DNA of 64,000 nt from the NCBI RefSeq assembly GCF_019429625.1, contig NZ_JAHXRW010000002.1, forward strand, positions 62,001 to 126,000, in the 5' to 3' direction. The position numbers and the translations under genes are program-made. Within the stretch, counting starts at the first letter, position 1, and the number at the start of each line of letters is the position of its first letter. The DNA is from Celeribacter sp. PS-C1. GTDB taxonomy: Bacteria; Pseudomonadota; Alphaproteobacteria; Rhodobacterales; Rhodobacteraceae. Below, piece after piece: positions 33,879 to 43,270 of this stretch. The notes under the pieces were generated by a model. The model saw only the letters and a list, made by a program, of their open reading frames with translations. It did not search any database and was not told where the DNA came from.

Positions 33879-35411
33879 GTGAAAGACATCATCAAAGAAC
33901 TTCACGATCGCCGCGATGACGCCCGCCTGGGAGGGGGGCAGCGTCGCATCGACAGCCAGCACGCCAAGGGCAAGCTGACCGCGCGCGAACGCATCGAATT
34001 GCTGCTCGACGAAGACAGCTTCGAAGAGTTCGACATGTTCAAAACCCACCGCTGCACCGATTTCGGCATGGAAGCCAGCAAGCCCTATGGCGACGGTGTG
34101 ATCACCGGCTGGGGCACGATCAACGGGCGGATGGTTTATGTCTTTTCACAGGATTTCACCGTCTTCGGTGGCTCTTTGTCGGAAACTCACGCCGAGAAAA
34201 TCTGTAAGATTATGGATATGGCGGTGCAGAACGGCGCGCCTGTCATCGGTCTGAACGACTCGGGTGGTGCGCGGATTCAAGAAGGTGTCGCCTCGCTCGC
34301 GGGCTATGCCGAAGTGTTCCAGCGCAACATCATGGCCTCCGGCGTCGTGCCGCAGATTTCCGTCATTATGGGGCCCTGTGCTGGTGGTGCTGTGTATTCG
34401 CCGGCGATGACCGACTTCATCTTCATGGTGAAAGACACGTCTTATATGTTCGTGACCGGCCCCGACGTTGTGAAAACCGTGACGAATGAGGTTGTGACCG
34501 CCGAGGAACTGGGCGGGGCATCGACCCACACCAAGAAGTCCTCGGTCGCAGACGGTGCGTTTGAGAATGACGTCGAAGCGCTTTCCGAAGTGCGTCGCCT
34601 CGTCGACTTCCTACCGCTGAACAACCGCGAAAAAGCGCCAGTGCGCCCGTTCTTTGACGAACCGGGCCGGATCGAAGCCTCGCTCGACACGATCATCCCG
34701 GACAACGCGAACACGCCTTATGACATGAAGGAAGTGATCCACAAGATCGCGGACGAGGGTGATTTCTACGAGATTCAGGAAGATCACGCCAAAAACATCA
34801 TCACCGGCTTCATCCGCCTCGAAGGCCAGACCGTCGGCGTGGTGGCAAACCAGCCGATGGTGCTCGCCGGGTGTCTCGACATCGACAGCTCGAAGAAAGC
34901 CGCGCGGTTTGTGCGCTTCTGCGATGCGTTCGAGATTCCGGTGCTGACGCTGGTCGATGTGCCGGGCTTCCTGCCAGGGACCTCTCAGGAATACGGCGGC
35001 GTGATCAAACACGGCGCGAAGCTTCTGTTTGCTTACGGCGAAGCCACAGTGCCGAAGGTGACCGTGATCACCCGTAAGGCTTATGGCGGCGCCTATGACG
35101 TGATGGCGTCGAAACACCTGCGCGGTGATTTCAACTACGCTTGGCCGACCGCCGAGATTGCGGTGATGGGCGCAAAAGGGGCGACCGAGATCATCCACCG
35201 TGCCGATCTGGGGGATGCGGAGAAAATCGCGGCGCACACGCAAAACTACGAAGACCGGTTCGCGAACCCCTTCGTGGCGGCGGAACGCGGGTTTATCGAC
35301 GAGGTGATCCAACCGCGCTCGACCCGCAAACGTGTGGCCCGGGCCTTCGCGAGCTTGCGCAATAAAAAGCTCGAGAACCCGTGGAAGAAGCACGACAACA
35401 TTCCGCTCTGA
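33879..35411 (+). CDS. pccB: Propionyl-CoA carboxylase beta (carboxyltransferase) subunit
   Basis: The 510-residue protein is a biotin-dependent carboxyltransferase with N- and C-terminal crotonase-like halves. Signatures are [19 protein letters not shown] near residue 68, the oxyanion-hole region [19 protein letters not shown] near 166, [18 protein letters not shown] near 354 and [16 protein letters not shown] near 399. It transfers carboxyl from biotin to propionyl-CoA, giving methylmalonyl-CoA. It starts with GTG behind a strong GAGGAGG. The alpha subunit is 2.9 kb downstream, and mutase follows, so this is the propionyl-CoA to succinyl-CoA route. The promoter holds a PccR-type palindrome. 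Confidence 0.95.
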   Translation: MKDIIKELHDRRDDARLGGGQRRIDSQHAKGKLTARERIELLLDEDSFEEFDMFKTHRCTDFGMEASKPYGDGVITGWGTINGRMVYVFSQDFTVFGGSLSETHAEKICKIMDMAVQNGAPVIGLNDSGGARIQEGVASLAGYAEVFQRNIMASGVVPQISVIMGPCAGGAVYSPAMTDFIFMVKDTSYMFVTGPDVVKTVTNEVVTAEELGGASTHTKKSSVADGAFENDVEALSEVRRLVDFLPLNNREKAPVRPFFDEPGRIEASLDTIIPDNANTPYDMKEVIHKIADEGDFYEIQEDHAKNIITGFIRLEGQTVGVVANQPMVLAGCLDIDSSKKAARFVRFCDAFEIPVLTLVDVPGFLPGTSQEYGGVIKHGAKLLFAYGEATVPKVTVITRKAYGGAYDVMASKHLRGDFNYAWPTAEIAVMGAKGATEIIHRADLGDAEKIAAHTQNYEDRFANPFVAAERGFIDEVIQPRSTRKRVARAFASLRNKKLENPWKKHDNIPL

Positions 35412-35422
35412 GGCGGAATGCT

Positions 35423-35797
35423 ATGAGCCGTTCTCGCTGGCATATGTACGAGGTTGACGGCGCGCTGACAGTCGCGCGCCGTATCCCCGCGCATTTCGAT
35501 CTTGCGGCCTCGACCGTGATCGAGGGCGGGGCGGTTTTGCGCAAATCCCGCGTGGCGCATCAGGTGCGTCAGGACATGTGGCGGGCGCTGCAATCCCTGC
35601 GGGGACTGGCGCCCGTGGTGCGGGTGGTGGCGCAGGGCGAGGACCTTGAAATCACCGCTGGCGGCATGATCGCGGGTCGGTTCCCGAAACAAGAGAGCGA
35701 GGCCCGCATTCAGGCGGTGTTGGATGATCCCCAAAACCGCGCCCGTTGGGCTAGGTTTGCCCAGAGATACACGAAGAAAGAGGAGGCCATGACATGA
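35423..35797 (+). CDS. Small conserved-looking protein of unknown function
   Basis: The 124-residue protein has no signal peptide or membrane segment. It is basic and mixed alpha/beta (MYEVDGALTVARRIPAHFDL, then KSRVAHQVRQDMWRALQSLR). I do not recognise a domain. It starts 12 bases after the pccB stop with a GAGGCGG-type ribosome-binding site and overlaps the next gene by four bases, so it is almost surely co-transcribed with pccB. A role linked to the carboxylase is possible but only from position. Confidence 0.7.
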   Translation: MSRSRWHMYEVDGALTVARRIPAHFDLAASTVIEGGAVLRKSRVAHQVRQDMWRALQSLRGLAPVVRVVAQGEDLEITAGGMIAGRFPKQESEARIQAVLDDPQNRARWARFAQRYTKKEEAMT

Positions 35798-36207
35798 TTG
35801 CAAGACGGATCGCATCTGCCGCTTTGGCCTCTGTCGTGGGCTTTGCTGCCTTGGCCGAATTGACGCCTATCGAGGCCGAAGTGCTAACCGTGCCCTCCGG
35901 TCAGCCGGTGGAGTTTTTCGAAACCGTGATGGATCAACCCGCCATGGGGCTGACAGCGCGGTTTCGGTTTTTGGCGCCGGAGCTGCCGCGCTATCTCGAG
36001 CAGTTGACCTATCAGGAGTTGGAAGCCGATCTGTCGGCGCTTTGCGTCAGTTACGCGCTGCCGCGGCTTGGAACGCCTGCGCCCTCTATGATCGTGATTT
36101 CGCTCTCCGAGGCCCCCACGGCCTTTGGGTCTCCTGACCCGGAAGTGGCGCAGGTCTTTGAGGCCTACCGCCCGGCGGGGGATGTCTGTGAATGGGAGGC
36201 GTTTTGA
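35794..36207 (+). CDS. Secreted protein, DUF6497-like
   Basis: The 137-residue protein has a signal peptide (RIASAALASVVGFAALA) and a mature part with the runs TVPSGQPVEFFETVMDQP, RFRFLAPELPRYLEQLTY and PTAFGSPDPEVAQVFEAYRP. From memory this resembles DUF6497 proteins of Rhodobacterales, sometimes mislabelled acetolactate synthase; I cannot confirm this. It should be periplasmic. Two cysteines (one in SALCVSYALP, one near the end) could form a disulfide. ATGA overlap with the preceding gene implies coupling. Confidence 0.7.
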   Translation: MIARRIASAALASVVGFAALAELTPIEAEVLTVPSGQPVEFFETVMDQPAMGLTARFRFLAPELPRYLEQLTYQELEADLSALCVSYALPRLGTPAPSMIVISLSEAPTAFGSPDPEVAQVFEAYRPAGDVCEWEAF

Positions 36208-36349
36208 TGGCTTTCTGTGGTGATCTCTCGATGAAACCCCCGGCTAGACCGCAGCTTTCCCTGTCAGCTAAGGCTGAAAGCGCAACTTTTGGTTGCAAAG
36301 TGTGCTATCCTCACAGTCACAAGACCAAAAGTGACAGGAGAGGGACACA

Positions 36350-36700
36350 ATGTTCAATCGTTTTACGCTCGCCTTCATTGGCGCAATGGGAATGGCCTTG
36401 GCTGGATGCGCGCCAACGCCTGCACCGACCCCGATCATGCCGGAACCGACCTACGACAAGTTCGGCAATCTGCAATACGACCCGGGCGACAGTTGTGTGC
36501 CGATCCGGCCGGAAACCTTCGATCCGACGCAAGGCTATTACACCAACGACAGGCTTGTGCCCTGCTGTCCGGAAGGCACCCAGTTCAATCCGCGCACTCA
36601 GGAATGTGTGCCAATCCCCGAGCGTCCGCGCCGCGATGACGACGATCATCAAGATCGTAACCCCGATCCCCAGCGCGACCCAACGACTGGGCGGACCTAA
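36350..36700 (+). CDS. Small cysteine-containing lipoprotein
   Basis: The 116-residue protein has a lipoprotein signal with lipobox ALAGC (Cys20), then a proline-rich linker (APTPAPTPIMPEP). A short Cys-rich domain (SCVPIRPETF, VPCCPEGTQFNPRTQECVP) precedes a highly charged RDDDDHQDRNPD tail. The four cysteines beyond the lipid anchor suggest disulfides in the periplasm. Function is unknown. The upstream DNA has a GCAAC/GTTGC hairpin with an adjoining TTGCAAA half-site near 36288-36302. Confidence 0.7.
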   Translation: MFNRFTLAFIGAMGMALAGCAPTPAPTPIMPEPTYDKFGNLQYDPGDSCVPIRPETFDPTQGYYTNDRLVPCCPEGTQFNPRTQECVPIPERPRRDDDDHQDRNPDPQRDPTTGRT

Positions 36701-36742
36701 TCACACGCTCGTCGCCCTGTCTCAGCCAGGGAGGGCGACGAC

Positions 36743-37144
36743 ATGAAGTTCCATATGATTTCCAACGGACCGCGCCCTGTCGCGCCGTTTTCTCACGCGG
36801 TTGAGGATGATGGCTGGGTCATTTTGACTGGCCAGATGCCGACCGATCCTAACGCGCCCGATGCGCCGCTTCCCGATGGGATCGAGGCCCAGACGCGACG
36901 CGTGATGGACAATCTTTTGTTGATTTTAGGCGAGTTGGGCCTTGGGCCCGAGCATATTATGCAATGTCGCTGTTTCCTGACCGAGTTTGAGCGCGACTAC
37001 GCCCTGTTCAACGAGACTTACAAAAGCTACTTCCCCACAGACAGGCTTCCGGCACGCACCACGGTGGGCGTGACCGCTTTGGCCGTTGGCGCTCTGGTCG
37101 AGATCGACCTGATCGCCCGCAGACCTGATGAGGGAGACAGCTGA
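36743..37144 (+). CDS. RidA/YjgF family protein
   Basis: The 133-residue protein has the RidA fold: NGPRPVAPFSHAVEDDGWVI at the start, the middle GIEAQTRRVMDNLL helix, and the closing LPARTTVGVTALAVGALVEI with the arginine that binds enamine/imine substrates. RidA proteins deaminate reactive 2-aminoacrylate-type imines; paralogue subgroups vary. The ATG lies 43 bases after the lipoprotein. Its stop shares one base with the next start (TGATG), indicating coupling. Confidence 0.87.
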   Translation: MKFHMISNGPRPVAPFSHAVEDDGWVILTGQMPTDPNAPDAPLPDGIEAQTRRVMDNLLLILGELGLGPEHIMQCRCFLTEFERDYALFNETYKSYFPTDRLPARTTVGVTALAVGALVEIDLIARRPDEGDS

Positions 37145-37578
37145 TGGCACGTGACTACATGCTCAAACACAAGGGGTTTCCGGGGCGTTTGCCCGGCTCC
37201 GACTATCAATTCGTTATTCGACGCGCGAACCCGAAAGGGGTGACGCCTCTGAAAGCACTTGAGCGCTACAAGGACCGCAAAGCGGCCGACAAGCGCGCCG
37301 ATGCAGCCTTTATGAAAGCGCTCTGGGAGCATTTCGGCGAAGATGAATTCGAACGCGGCAATCTCGACGCCGGGCGTCTGTCCTGGCTGTTCGGGCGCGA
37401 AGTGGTGCCCGCTGACGCGGAAGATTTCGATCCCGCGTCTTATGAAGCGCTTTTGAAGATCGACCTGCGCCGCGCCATGGCCTCTTTCCCTGAAGTCTTT
37501 GCCGAGGATGAGGCCGAAGAGATGCCCGATTGGGAGGAAATGTGGAACGGCGACAACGACGAGGATATGAGGGACTGA
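37144..37578 (+). CDS. Uncharacterised acidic protein coupled to ridA
   Basis: The 144-residue cytoplasmic protein has no signal or membrane segment and ends in an acidic tail (EEMPDWEEMWNGDNDEDMRD). The N-terminus is basic (MLKHKGFPGRLPGSDYQFVI). I recognise no domain. It shares one base with the ridA-type gene upstream, so the two are translated together. It could be a partner of that protein or of the carboxylase; there is no direct evidence. Confidence 0.65.
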   Translation: MARDYMLKHKGFPGRLPGSDYQFVIRRANPKGVTPLKALERYKDRKAADKRADAAFMKALWEHFGEDEFERGNLDAGRLSWLFGREVVPADAEDFDPASYEALLKIDLRRAMASFPEVFAEDEAEEMPDWEEMWNGDNDEDMRD

Positions 37579-37951
37579 TGCGCGGGTTTTCGCTTGGCAT
37601 ACCGGCATTTGCGCGAACTGCTGCCAATATTGGCGGGCAGGGCGGGTATGGCCTTGTGAGCGAAAGCATTAAAACCCATCCTCAAGTCATGGCAACGACG
37701 ACCAGCAACGTCGAAGCCTGTTCTGAAAACCGTTACCCTTCCCCTTTGGCGAGGTCCGTGCTCCCCCCGCGCGGCCCTCGCCGCTCTTTCTTTTCAGGCG
37801 GCGTCCTGAGCGGGAATGTGATTGGCGTTAAGGCTAAGACTGAAACTGGGCGTGGTTTCGCCCATACCCGCCGTGCTGGCGAAATTCTCTTTTCGATGGG
37901 GTTGACCTGCGCTACCATTGGCTCAGTCATAACCACACCAAGAGCAGAAAA
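37579..37951. other. Non-coding region before the small lipoprotein
   Basis: This 373-base gap has a skewed C-rich, purine-poor stretch at 37735-37790, but no credible gene on either strand; open frames through it are antisense or run on from neighbours. A TTGACC at 37902-37907 could be the -35 of the lipoprotein promoter, though no well-spaced -10 is clear. Confidence 0.4.
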
Positions 37952-38152
37952 ATGCGCAAATCCATTCTTATCCTTTCCCTCGTTTCCGCAACGGTCCTCG
38001 CAGGCTGCATGCAAACGGACGGCGAACGTGCCCTCGCAGGTGCAGCCGCTGGTGCCATCGTCGCTGATGCAACCGACAACAACGCGCTCACCGGCGCGGC
38101 CCTCGGTGCGCTCGCAGGCACCTACTGCGACGACGCAGGCATCTGTAACTAA
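37952..38152 (+). CDS. Very small glycine-zipper-like lipoprotein
   Basis: A 66-residue lipoprotein: signal MRKSILILSLVSATVLAGC with Cys19 as lipid attachment. A small Ala/Gly-rich segment follows (ALAGAAAGAIVADATDNNAL then GAALGALAG) resembling glycine-zipper outer-membrane lipoproteins. Two cysteines near the C-terminus (YCDDAGICN) may form a disulfide. A rho-independent terminator follows, so it is its own transcription unit between ridA and pccA. Function is unknown. Confidence 0.75.
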   Translation: MRKSILILSLVSATVLAGCMQTDGERALAGAAAGAIVADATDNNALTGAALGALAGTYCDDAGICN

Positions 38153-38205
38153 TTCCATTCGCCTGACCGGCGCCTTCGCTGCGCCGTCGGACCTATGCAA
38201 AAGAG

Positions 38206-38240
38206 AGCTCTTCGGACCCGCCGGTTCGAAGGGCTTTTTT
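38206..38240 (+). terminator. Rho-independent terminator before pccA
   Basis: AGCTCTTCGGACC (38206-38218) pairs with GGTTCGAAGGGCT (38223-38235) over 13 positions, two of them G-U in RNA, with a CGCC loop and a run of six T. It separates the lipoprotein from pccA, implying that pccA has its own promoter. Confidence 0.9.
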
Positions 38241-38326
38241 CGTGACTTTAACCGACGTTCCATGCGCGCGTGCCGCACCGGCAGCGGGCGCGGGAGGACT
38301 GATTTAAGAAAGGGAGAGGGCAGGAC

Positions 38327-40327
38327 ATGTTCGACAAGATCCTGATTGCGAACCGCGGCGAGATCGCTTGCCGGGTGATGAAAACCGCCAAGAAGATGGG
38401 GATCAAGACGGTCGCCATTTATTCCGACGCGGACAAACATGCGCTGCATGTGCAGATGGCGGATGAGGCCGTCCACATTGGCCCGCCGCCGGCGAACCAG
38501 TCCTATATCGTCATCGACAAGGTGATGGACGCGATCAAACAGACCGGCGCGCAGGCCGTGCACCCGGGCTATGGCTTTTTGTCCGAGAACTCTAAATTCG
38601 CCGAGGCACTTGCTGCCGAAGGCGTTGCCTTTGTCGGCCCGCCGAAAGGCGCGATCGAGGCCATGGGCGACAAGATCACCTCGAAAAAACTTGCCCAAGA
38701 GGCAGGCGTGTCGACCGTTCCCGGCTATATGGGTCTCATTGAGGACGCCGAGGAAGCCGTTAAAATCTCCAATGAGATTGGTTACCCGGTGATGATCAAA
38801 GCCTCCGCTGGTGGCGGCGGTAAAGGCATGCGGATCGCCTGGAACGACGAAGAGGCCCGCGAAGGCTTCCAGTCCTCCAAGAACGAAGCCGCAAGCTCTT
38901 TTGGCGACGACCGGATTTTCATCGAGAAATTCGTGACCCAGCCGCGCCACATCGAGATTCAGGTGCTCTGCGACGCGCATGGCAACGGCATTTACCTCAA
39001 CGAGCGGGAATGTTCGATCCAGCGCCGCAACCAGAAAGTCATCGAAGAGGCCCCGTCGCCCTTCCTTGATGAAGCCACCCGCAAAGCCATGGGCGAACAG
39101 GCCGTGGCCCTCGCGAAAGCCGTGGATTACACCTCCGCGGGCACGGTCGAGTTCATCGTCGATGGCGACCGCAATTTCTACTTCCTCGAGATGAACACCC
39201 GCCTTCAGGTGGAACATCCGGTGACCGAGTTGATTACGGGCGTCGATCTCGTTGAACAGATGATCCGCGTCGCCAATGGCGAGCCGCTGTCGATCACTCA
39301 GGACGATGTGAAAATCAATGGCTGGGCGATGGAAAGCCGTCTCTACGCCGAGGACCCCTATCGTAACTTCCTGCCCTCCATCGGGCGTCTGACCAAATAC
39401 CGTCCGCCGGAAGAGGTGGTGACCGCTGGTAAAGTGGTCCGCAACGACACCGGCGTTTATGAGGGCGGCGAGATTTCGATGTATTATGACCCGATGATCG
39501 CAAAGCTCTGCACTTGGGGCCCGGATCGTGCGGCAGCCATCGAAAACATGCGCAACGCTCTGGACGCTTTCGAGGTCGAGGGCATCGGTCACAACCTGCC
39601 GTTCCTCTCTGCTGTGTATGACCACCCGAAATTCATCTCCGGCGACATGACCACGGCTTTCATCGCCGAGGAATATCCCGAAGGCTTCGAGGGTGTCGAA
39701 CTGCCGCACGAGGATCTGGAGCGGATCGCGGCGGCGGCAGCGGCCATGTATCGTGTCGCGGAAATCCGTCGCACGCGCATCTCTGGCCGGATGGACAACC
39801 ACGAACGCACTGTCGGCACCGATTGGGTGGTTCAGATTGGCGACAAGGACTTCCCGCTGACCATCGAGGCGGACAAGGCCGGCTCCACCGTTCTCATCGG
39901 CGACAAGTCGATCCGTTGCGAAAGCGATTGGACACCGGGCGACAGCCTTGCGGTGATCGACATGAATGTCGGCGGTCCGCTGACGCTCAAGGTTGGCAAA
40001 GTGCCGGGCGGTTTCCGCCTGCGTTCACGTGGCGCCGATCTCAAGGTCTACGTCCGTAGCCCGCGTGCCGCCGAACTTTCGAAACATATGATCGAGAAAC
40101 TGCCGCCGGACACCTCGAAACTGCTCCTCTGCCCGATGCCGGGCCTGATCGTTAAGGTCAATGTCGAGGTCGGCGACGAGATTCAGGAAGGTCAGGCGCT
40201 CTGCACTGTCGAAGCGATGAAAATGGAAAACATCCTGCGCGCCGAGCGCAAAGGGATCGTCTCCAAAATCAACGCGGGTCCGGGCGACAGCTTGGCCGTC
40301 GACGAAGTGATCATGGAGTTCGAATAA
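38327..40327 (+). CDS. pccA: Propionyl-CoA carboxylase alpha subunit (biotin carboxylase and biotin carrier)
   Basis: The 666-residue subunit has a biotin carboxylase N domain (1-110), an ATP-grasp domain with the glycine loop KASAGGGGKGMRI near 158-170, and the BC C-terminal domain up to about 445. A linking BT domain (about 460-590) that binds the beta subunit comes next. A biotinyl domain ends the protein with the attachment motif EAMKMEN, biotinyl lysine at about 632. ATP and bicarbonate carboxylate the biotin, which pccB uses. It follows the terminator by 86 bases with AAAGGGAGAGG ahead of the ATG. Unlike pccB, I see no TTTGCA palindrome in its immediate upstream DNA. Confidence 0.95.
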   Translation: MFDKILIANRGEIACRVMKTAKKMGIKTVAIYSDADKHALHVQMADEAVHIGPPPANQSYIVIDKVMDAIKQTGAQAVHPGYGFLSENSKFAEALAAEGVAFVGPPKGAIEAMGDKITSKKLAQEAGVSTVPGYMGLIEDAEEAVKISNEIGYPVMIKASAGGGGKGMRIAWNDEEAREGFQSSKNEAASSFGDDRIFIEKFVTQPRHIEIQVLCDAHGNGIYLNERECSIQRRNQKVIEEAPSPFLDEATRKAMGEQAVALAKAVDYTSAGTVEFIVDGDRNFYFLEMNTRLQVEHPVTELITGVDLVEQMIRVANGEPLSITQDDVKINGWAMESRLYAEDPYRNFLPSIGRLTKYRPPEEVVTAGKVVRNDTGVYEGGEISMYYDPMIAKLCTWGPDRAAAIENMRNALDAFEVEGIGHNLPFLSAVYDHPKFISGDMTTAFIAEEYPEGFEGVELPHEDLERIAAAAAAMYRVAEIRRTRISGRMDNHERTVGTDWVVQIGDKDFPLTIEADKAGSTVLIGDKSIRCESDWTPGDSLAVIDMNVGGPLTLKVGKVPGGFRLRSRGADLKVYVRSPRAAELSKHMIEKLPPDTSKLLLCPMPGLIVKVNVEVGDEIQEGQALCTVEAMKMENILRAERKGIVSKINAGPGDSLAVDEVIMEFE

Positions 40328-40350
40328 CCCATGACGACCGGGCGGGCATA

Positions 40351-40476
40351 TGCGGTCTGGAAAGACGCGGAGGCTGGAGAAATGTTTTCATTTTGCTCGA
40401 GCCAGACCGCAGCTTTTCGCGCCAGCCTGCCCGGCCATGTCTATGAGACGCTCTGCGCGCAAGACCTGCGCGCAGA
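40351..40476. other. Two inverted repeats between pccA and the convergent DUF4174 gene
   Basis: TGCGGTCTGG (40351-40360) and CCAGACCGCA (40402-40411) form a perfect 10-bp long-loop repeat. TCTGCGCGCA (40452-40461) and TGCGCGCAGA (40467-40476) form a perfect 10-bp hairpin with a five-base loop. Neither has a U-tract, so they may act as bidirectional transcription barriers or processing sites. Confidence 0.45.
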
Positions 40477-40491
40477 AACGAGCGGTGAGGC

Positions 40492-40965
40492 TCAGCGCCC
40501 GCTTTCCAGTTCCTGCTGTCTCAGCGGGGTTTTGTCGATGGCGCGGGTAATCTCGCGGACGTTCCACGGCGCGGGTTTGCGGAGCATGACGCGACCGTCC
40601 TTATCGACGACGACCAGTGCAAAGCCACGCGGGCGCAGTGCCGTGCGGATCGGCGAGCGTGCGGCCGGGTCGGTGTCGGTCAACACCACCACGTCGCGTT
40701 CTAAAAGCGCATCGGGGCGGTCTTCCAACAAAGCGATCTGGTCGCTGTATGAGGGGTCCAGCGGGCTGTCGGCGAAGACCACCAGCACGCGCGCGGCCCA
40801 TTTGAATTCGGAAAGCTCGGTGTCGCCCGCGTTCTGGATCAAAGGCGTCGGCTCTTCGGGGACGGCCTCTGTTTCGGGGAGGGCGTCCTGTGCAAAAGCT
40901 GTATCCGGCGCCAAGGGTGAAGTGAGAAAAAGCGCAATAAGTGCTGTGACATAGAGATGTTTCAT
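40492..40965 (-). CDS. DUF4174 secreted protein
   Basis: The 157-residue protein has a signal peptide (LYVTALIALFLTSPLAPDTAFA) and a thioredoxin-like core of the DUF4174 family: ARVLVVFADSPLDPSYSDQI, LLERDVVVLTDTDP and GFALVVVDKDGRVMLRKPAP. No CxxC pair is present, so it is not a classic disulfide oxidoreductase. It lies on the opposite strand between pccA and the mutase gene, facing pccA. Function is unknown, and the insertion suggests a gene independently regulated from the propionate genes. Confidence 0.8.
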   Translation of the reverse strand: MKHLYVTALIALFLTSPLAPDTAFAQDALPETEAVPEEPTPLIQNAGDTELSEFKWAARVLVVFADSPLDPSYSDQIALLEDRPDALLERDVVVLTDTDPAARSPIRTALRPRGFALVVVDKDGRVMLRKPAPWNVREITRAIDKTPLRQQELESGR

Positions 40966-41071
40966 CGGTCCTCCCGCAGGTCTCCTTTATATAGGGCGAT
41001 GAGAGGACCAAACCAAGGTTGAACGTGGCGCTTACAAAGGGTTGCGGAAAGAATATGGAGAGGAGCCGGAT

Positions 41072-43195
41072 ATGACGGACAGGAAAAAGTGGGAAGAACT
41101 TGCCACGAAGGAGTTGCGGGGCAAGCCGCTTGAGAGCCTCGAGTGGGACACGCTCGAGGGCATCAAGGTCAAGCCGCTCTATGCCGAAGACGATCTTGCG
41201 GGCATGGACCATCTCGGCAACACGCCGGGGATGGAGCCGTTCACGCGCGGTGTGAAGGCGACGATGTATGCGGGCCGTCCCTGGACCATCCGCCAATATG
41301 CGGGCTTCTCCACCGCCGAAGAATCGAATGCCTTCTACCGCAAAGCTCTGGCCGCCGGTCAGCAGGGGGTTTCGGTCGCTTTCGATCTGGCCACGCACCG
41401 CGGCTACGACTCGGATCACCCACGCGTGGTGGGCGATGTGGGTAAGGCCGGTGTGGCGATTGATAGCGTCGAGGATATGAAAATTCTCTTCGAAGGCATC
41501 CCGCTTGATCAGGTGTCCGTGTCGATGACGATGAACGGCGCTGTCATTCCGATCCTCGCCAATTTCATCGTGACGGGCGAAGAACAGGGGCATGATCGCG
41601 CGTTGCTCGCGGGGACCATTCAGAACGATATTCTGAAAGAGTTCATGGTGCGCAACACCTATATCTATCCGCCGGAACCCTCGATGAAAATCATTGCGGA
41701 CATCATCGAGTTTACCGCCAACGAGATGCCGAAATTCAACTCCATCTCGATCTCCGGCTATCACATGCAGGAAGCGGGCGCGAACCTCGTCCAGGAGCTG
41801 GCCTTTACGCTGGCGGATGGGCGCGAATATGTCCGCACCGCGATCAAGGCGGGCATGGATGTCGATAAGTTCGCGGGGCGTCTGTCGTTCTTCTTCGCGA
41901 TTGGCATGAACTTCTTCATGGAGGCCGCAAAGCTGCGCGCCGCGCGCTACCTCTGGACCCGCGTGATGGACGAATTCGAGCCGAAACTTGCCAAGTCCAA
42001 GATGCTGCGGACCCACTGCCAGACCTCGGGCGTTAGCTTGCAGGAACAAGACCCCTATAACAACGTGATCCGCACCGCCTATGAGGCGATGTCGGCGGCT
42101 CTGGGCGGCACGCAGTCCTTGCACACCAACGCTTTGGACGAGGCCATCGCGCTTCCGACCGAGTTCTCCGCGCGCATCGCCCGGAACACGCAGCTGATCC
42201 TTCAGGAAGAAACCGGCATCACCAATGTGGTCGATCCGCTGGCGGGCTCTTATTACGTCGAAAGCCTTACCAAGGAACTGGCCGACAAAGCCTGGGCCCT
42301 GATGGAAGAGATCGAGGAGATGGGCGGCATGACCAAGGCCGTCAACTCCGGCATGCCGAAGCTGCGGATCGAAGAGACCGCCGCGAAACGTCAGGCCAAT
42401 ATCGACCGGGGCGAGGAAGTCATCGTCGGCGTCAACAAGTACCGCAAGGACAAGGAAGACCCGATCGACATTCTCGATGTGGACAACGTGGCCGTGCGCA
42501 ACAGCCAGATCGCCCGCCTCGACAAGATCAAAGCCACTCGCGATGCCGCCAAGGTCGAAGAGACGCTTGGCGCTTTGGAAGCGGCGGCGAAATCTGGCGA
42601 GGGCAACCTCCTGTCGCTGGCGGTCGAGGCCGCCCGCGCGCGTGCAACCGTAGGGGAGATTTCGATGGCCATGGAAAAAGCATTCGGACGTCACCGCGCC
42701 GAGGTGAAAACGCTGGCAGGGGTCTACGGCGCCGCCTACGAGGGCGACGAGGGCTTTGCCCAGATCCAGAAGGACGTCGAAACCTTTGCCGAAAAAGCCG
42801 GGCGACGTCCGCGGATGCTCGTGGTTAAAATGGGCCAGGACGGCCACGACCGGGGTGCGAAAGTCATCGCCACCGCTTTTGCCGACATCGGCTTTGATGT
42901 CGACGTAGGCCCGCTGTTCCAGACGCCGGAAGAAGCCGCTCAGGATGCCATCGACAACGACGTGCATATCGTCGGCATCTCGTCGCAGGCAGCAGGGCAC
43001 AAAACGCTCGCGCCGAAGCTGATCGAAGCTCTGAAAGAGCAGGGCGCCGAGGACATCATCGTGATCTGTGGCGGCGTGATCCCGCAGCAGGATTACGAAT
43101 TCCTCTACAACGCAGGCGTTAAAGCGATCTTTGGGCCGGGCACCAACATCCCGGCGGCTGCGCGGCAGATCCTAGATTTGATCTCGACCGAATGA
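41072..43195 (+). CDS. Methylmalonyl-CoA mutase
   Basis: The 707-residue enzyme is a complete single-chain mutase. A substrate-binding TIM barrel ([20 protein letters not shown] near residue 70, [16 protein letters not shown] near 223, [19 protein letters not shown] near 312) is followed by a C-terminal cobalamin-binding domain with the [13 protein letters not shown] motif, histidine ligand near residue 592. It converts methylmalonyl-CoA to succinyl-CoA with adenosylcobalamin. AGGAG precedes the ATG at 41072; a TTG ten codons earlier is weaker. It completes the pccB-pccA pathway. No epimerase or meaB-type chaperone gene is in the window. Confidence 0.95.
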   Translation: MTDRKKWEELATKELRGKPLESLEWDTLEGIKVKPLYAEDDLAGMDHLGNTPGMEPFTRGVKATMYAGRPWTIRQYAGFSTAEESNAFYRKALAAGQQGVSVAFDLATHRGYDSDHPRVVGDVGKAGVAIDSVEDMKILFEGIPLDQVSVSMTMNGAVIPILANFIVTGEEQGHDRALLAGTIQNDILKEFMVRNTYIYPPEPSMKIIADIIEFTANEMPKFNSISISGYHMQEAGANLVQELAFTLADGREYVRTAIKAGMDVDKFAGRLSFFFAIGMNFFMEAAKLRAARYLWTRVMDEFEPKLAKSKMLRTHCQTSGVSLQEQDPYNNVIRTAYEAMSAALGGTQSLHTNALDEAIALPTEFSARIARNTQLILQEETGITNVVDPLAGSYYVESLTKELADKAWALMEEIEEMGGMTKAVNSGMPKLRIEETAAKRQANIDRGEEVIVGVNKYRKDKEDPIDILDVDNVAVRNSQIARLDKIKATRDAAKVEETLGALEAAAKSGEGNLLSLAVEAARARATVGEISMAMEKAFGRHRAEVKTLAGVYGAAYEGDEGFAQIQKDVETFAEKAGRRPRMLVVKMGQDGHDRGAKVIATAFADIGFDVDVGPLFQTPEEAAQDAIDNDVHIVGISSQAAGHKTLAPKLIEALKEQGAEDIIVICGGVIPQQDYEFLYNAGVKAIFGPGTNIPAAARQILDLISTE

Positions 43196-43218
43196 TCTGA
43201 GTATTTGATTTGAAATGA

Positions 43219-43256
43219 AAAAGGGCCGGGGGATCGCTCCTCCGGCCCTTTTGTTT
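43219..43256 (+). terminator. Bidirectional rho-independent terminator between mutase and nhaA
   Basis: AAAAGGGCCGG (43219-43229) pairs with CCGGCCCTTTT (43242-43252), followed by GTTTT. Because the stem is flanked by A on the left and T on the right, it can serve both the rightward mutase and the leftward nhaA transcripts. Confidence 0.9.
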
Positions 43257-43270
43257 TGTGTCTTGCGGCT

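Noticed and set aside
37733-39802. A 689-codon minus-strand open frame opposite pccA
   Set aside because: It is the antisense shadow of the biotin carboxylase gene with no recognisable domain.
40601-43000. A 799-codon minus-strand open frame opposite the methylmalonyl-CoA mutase gene
   Set aside because: It lies antisense to a clear mutase, has no family motif, and His/Arg-rich composition typical of reverse reading of GC-rich genes.
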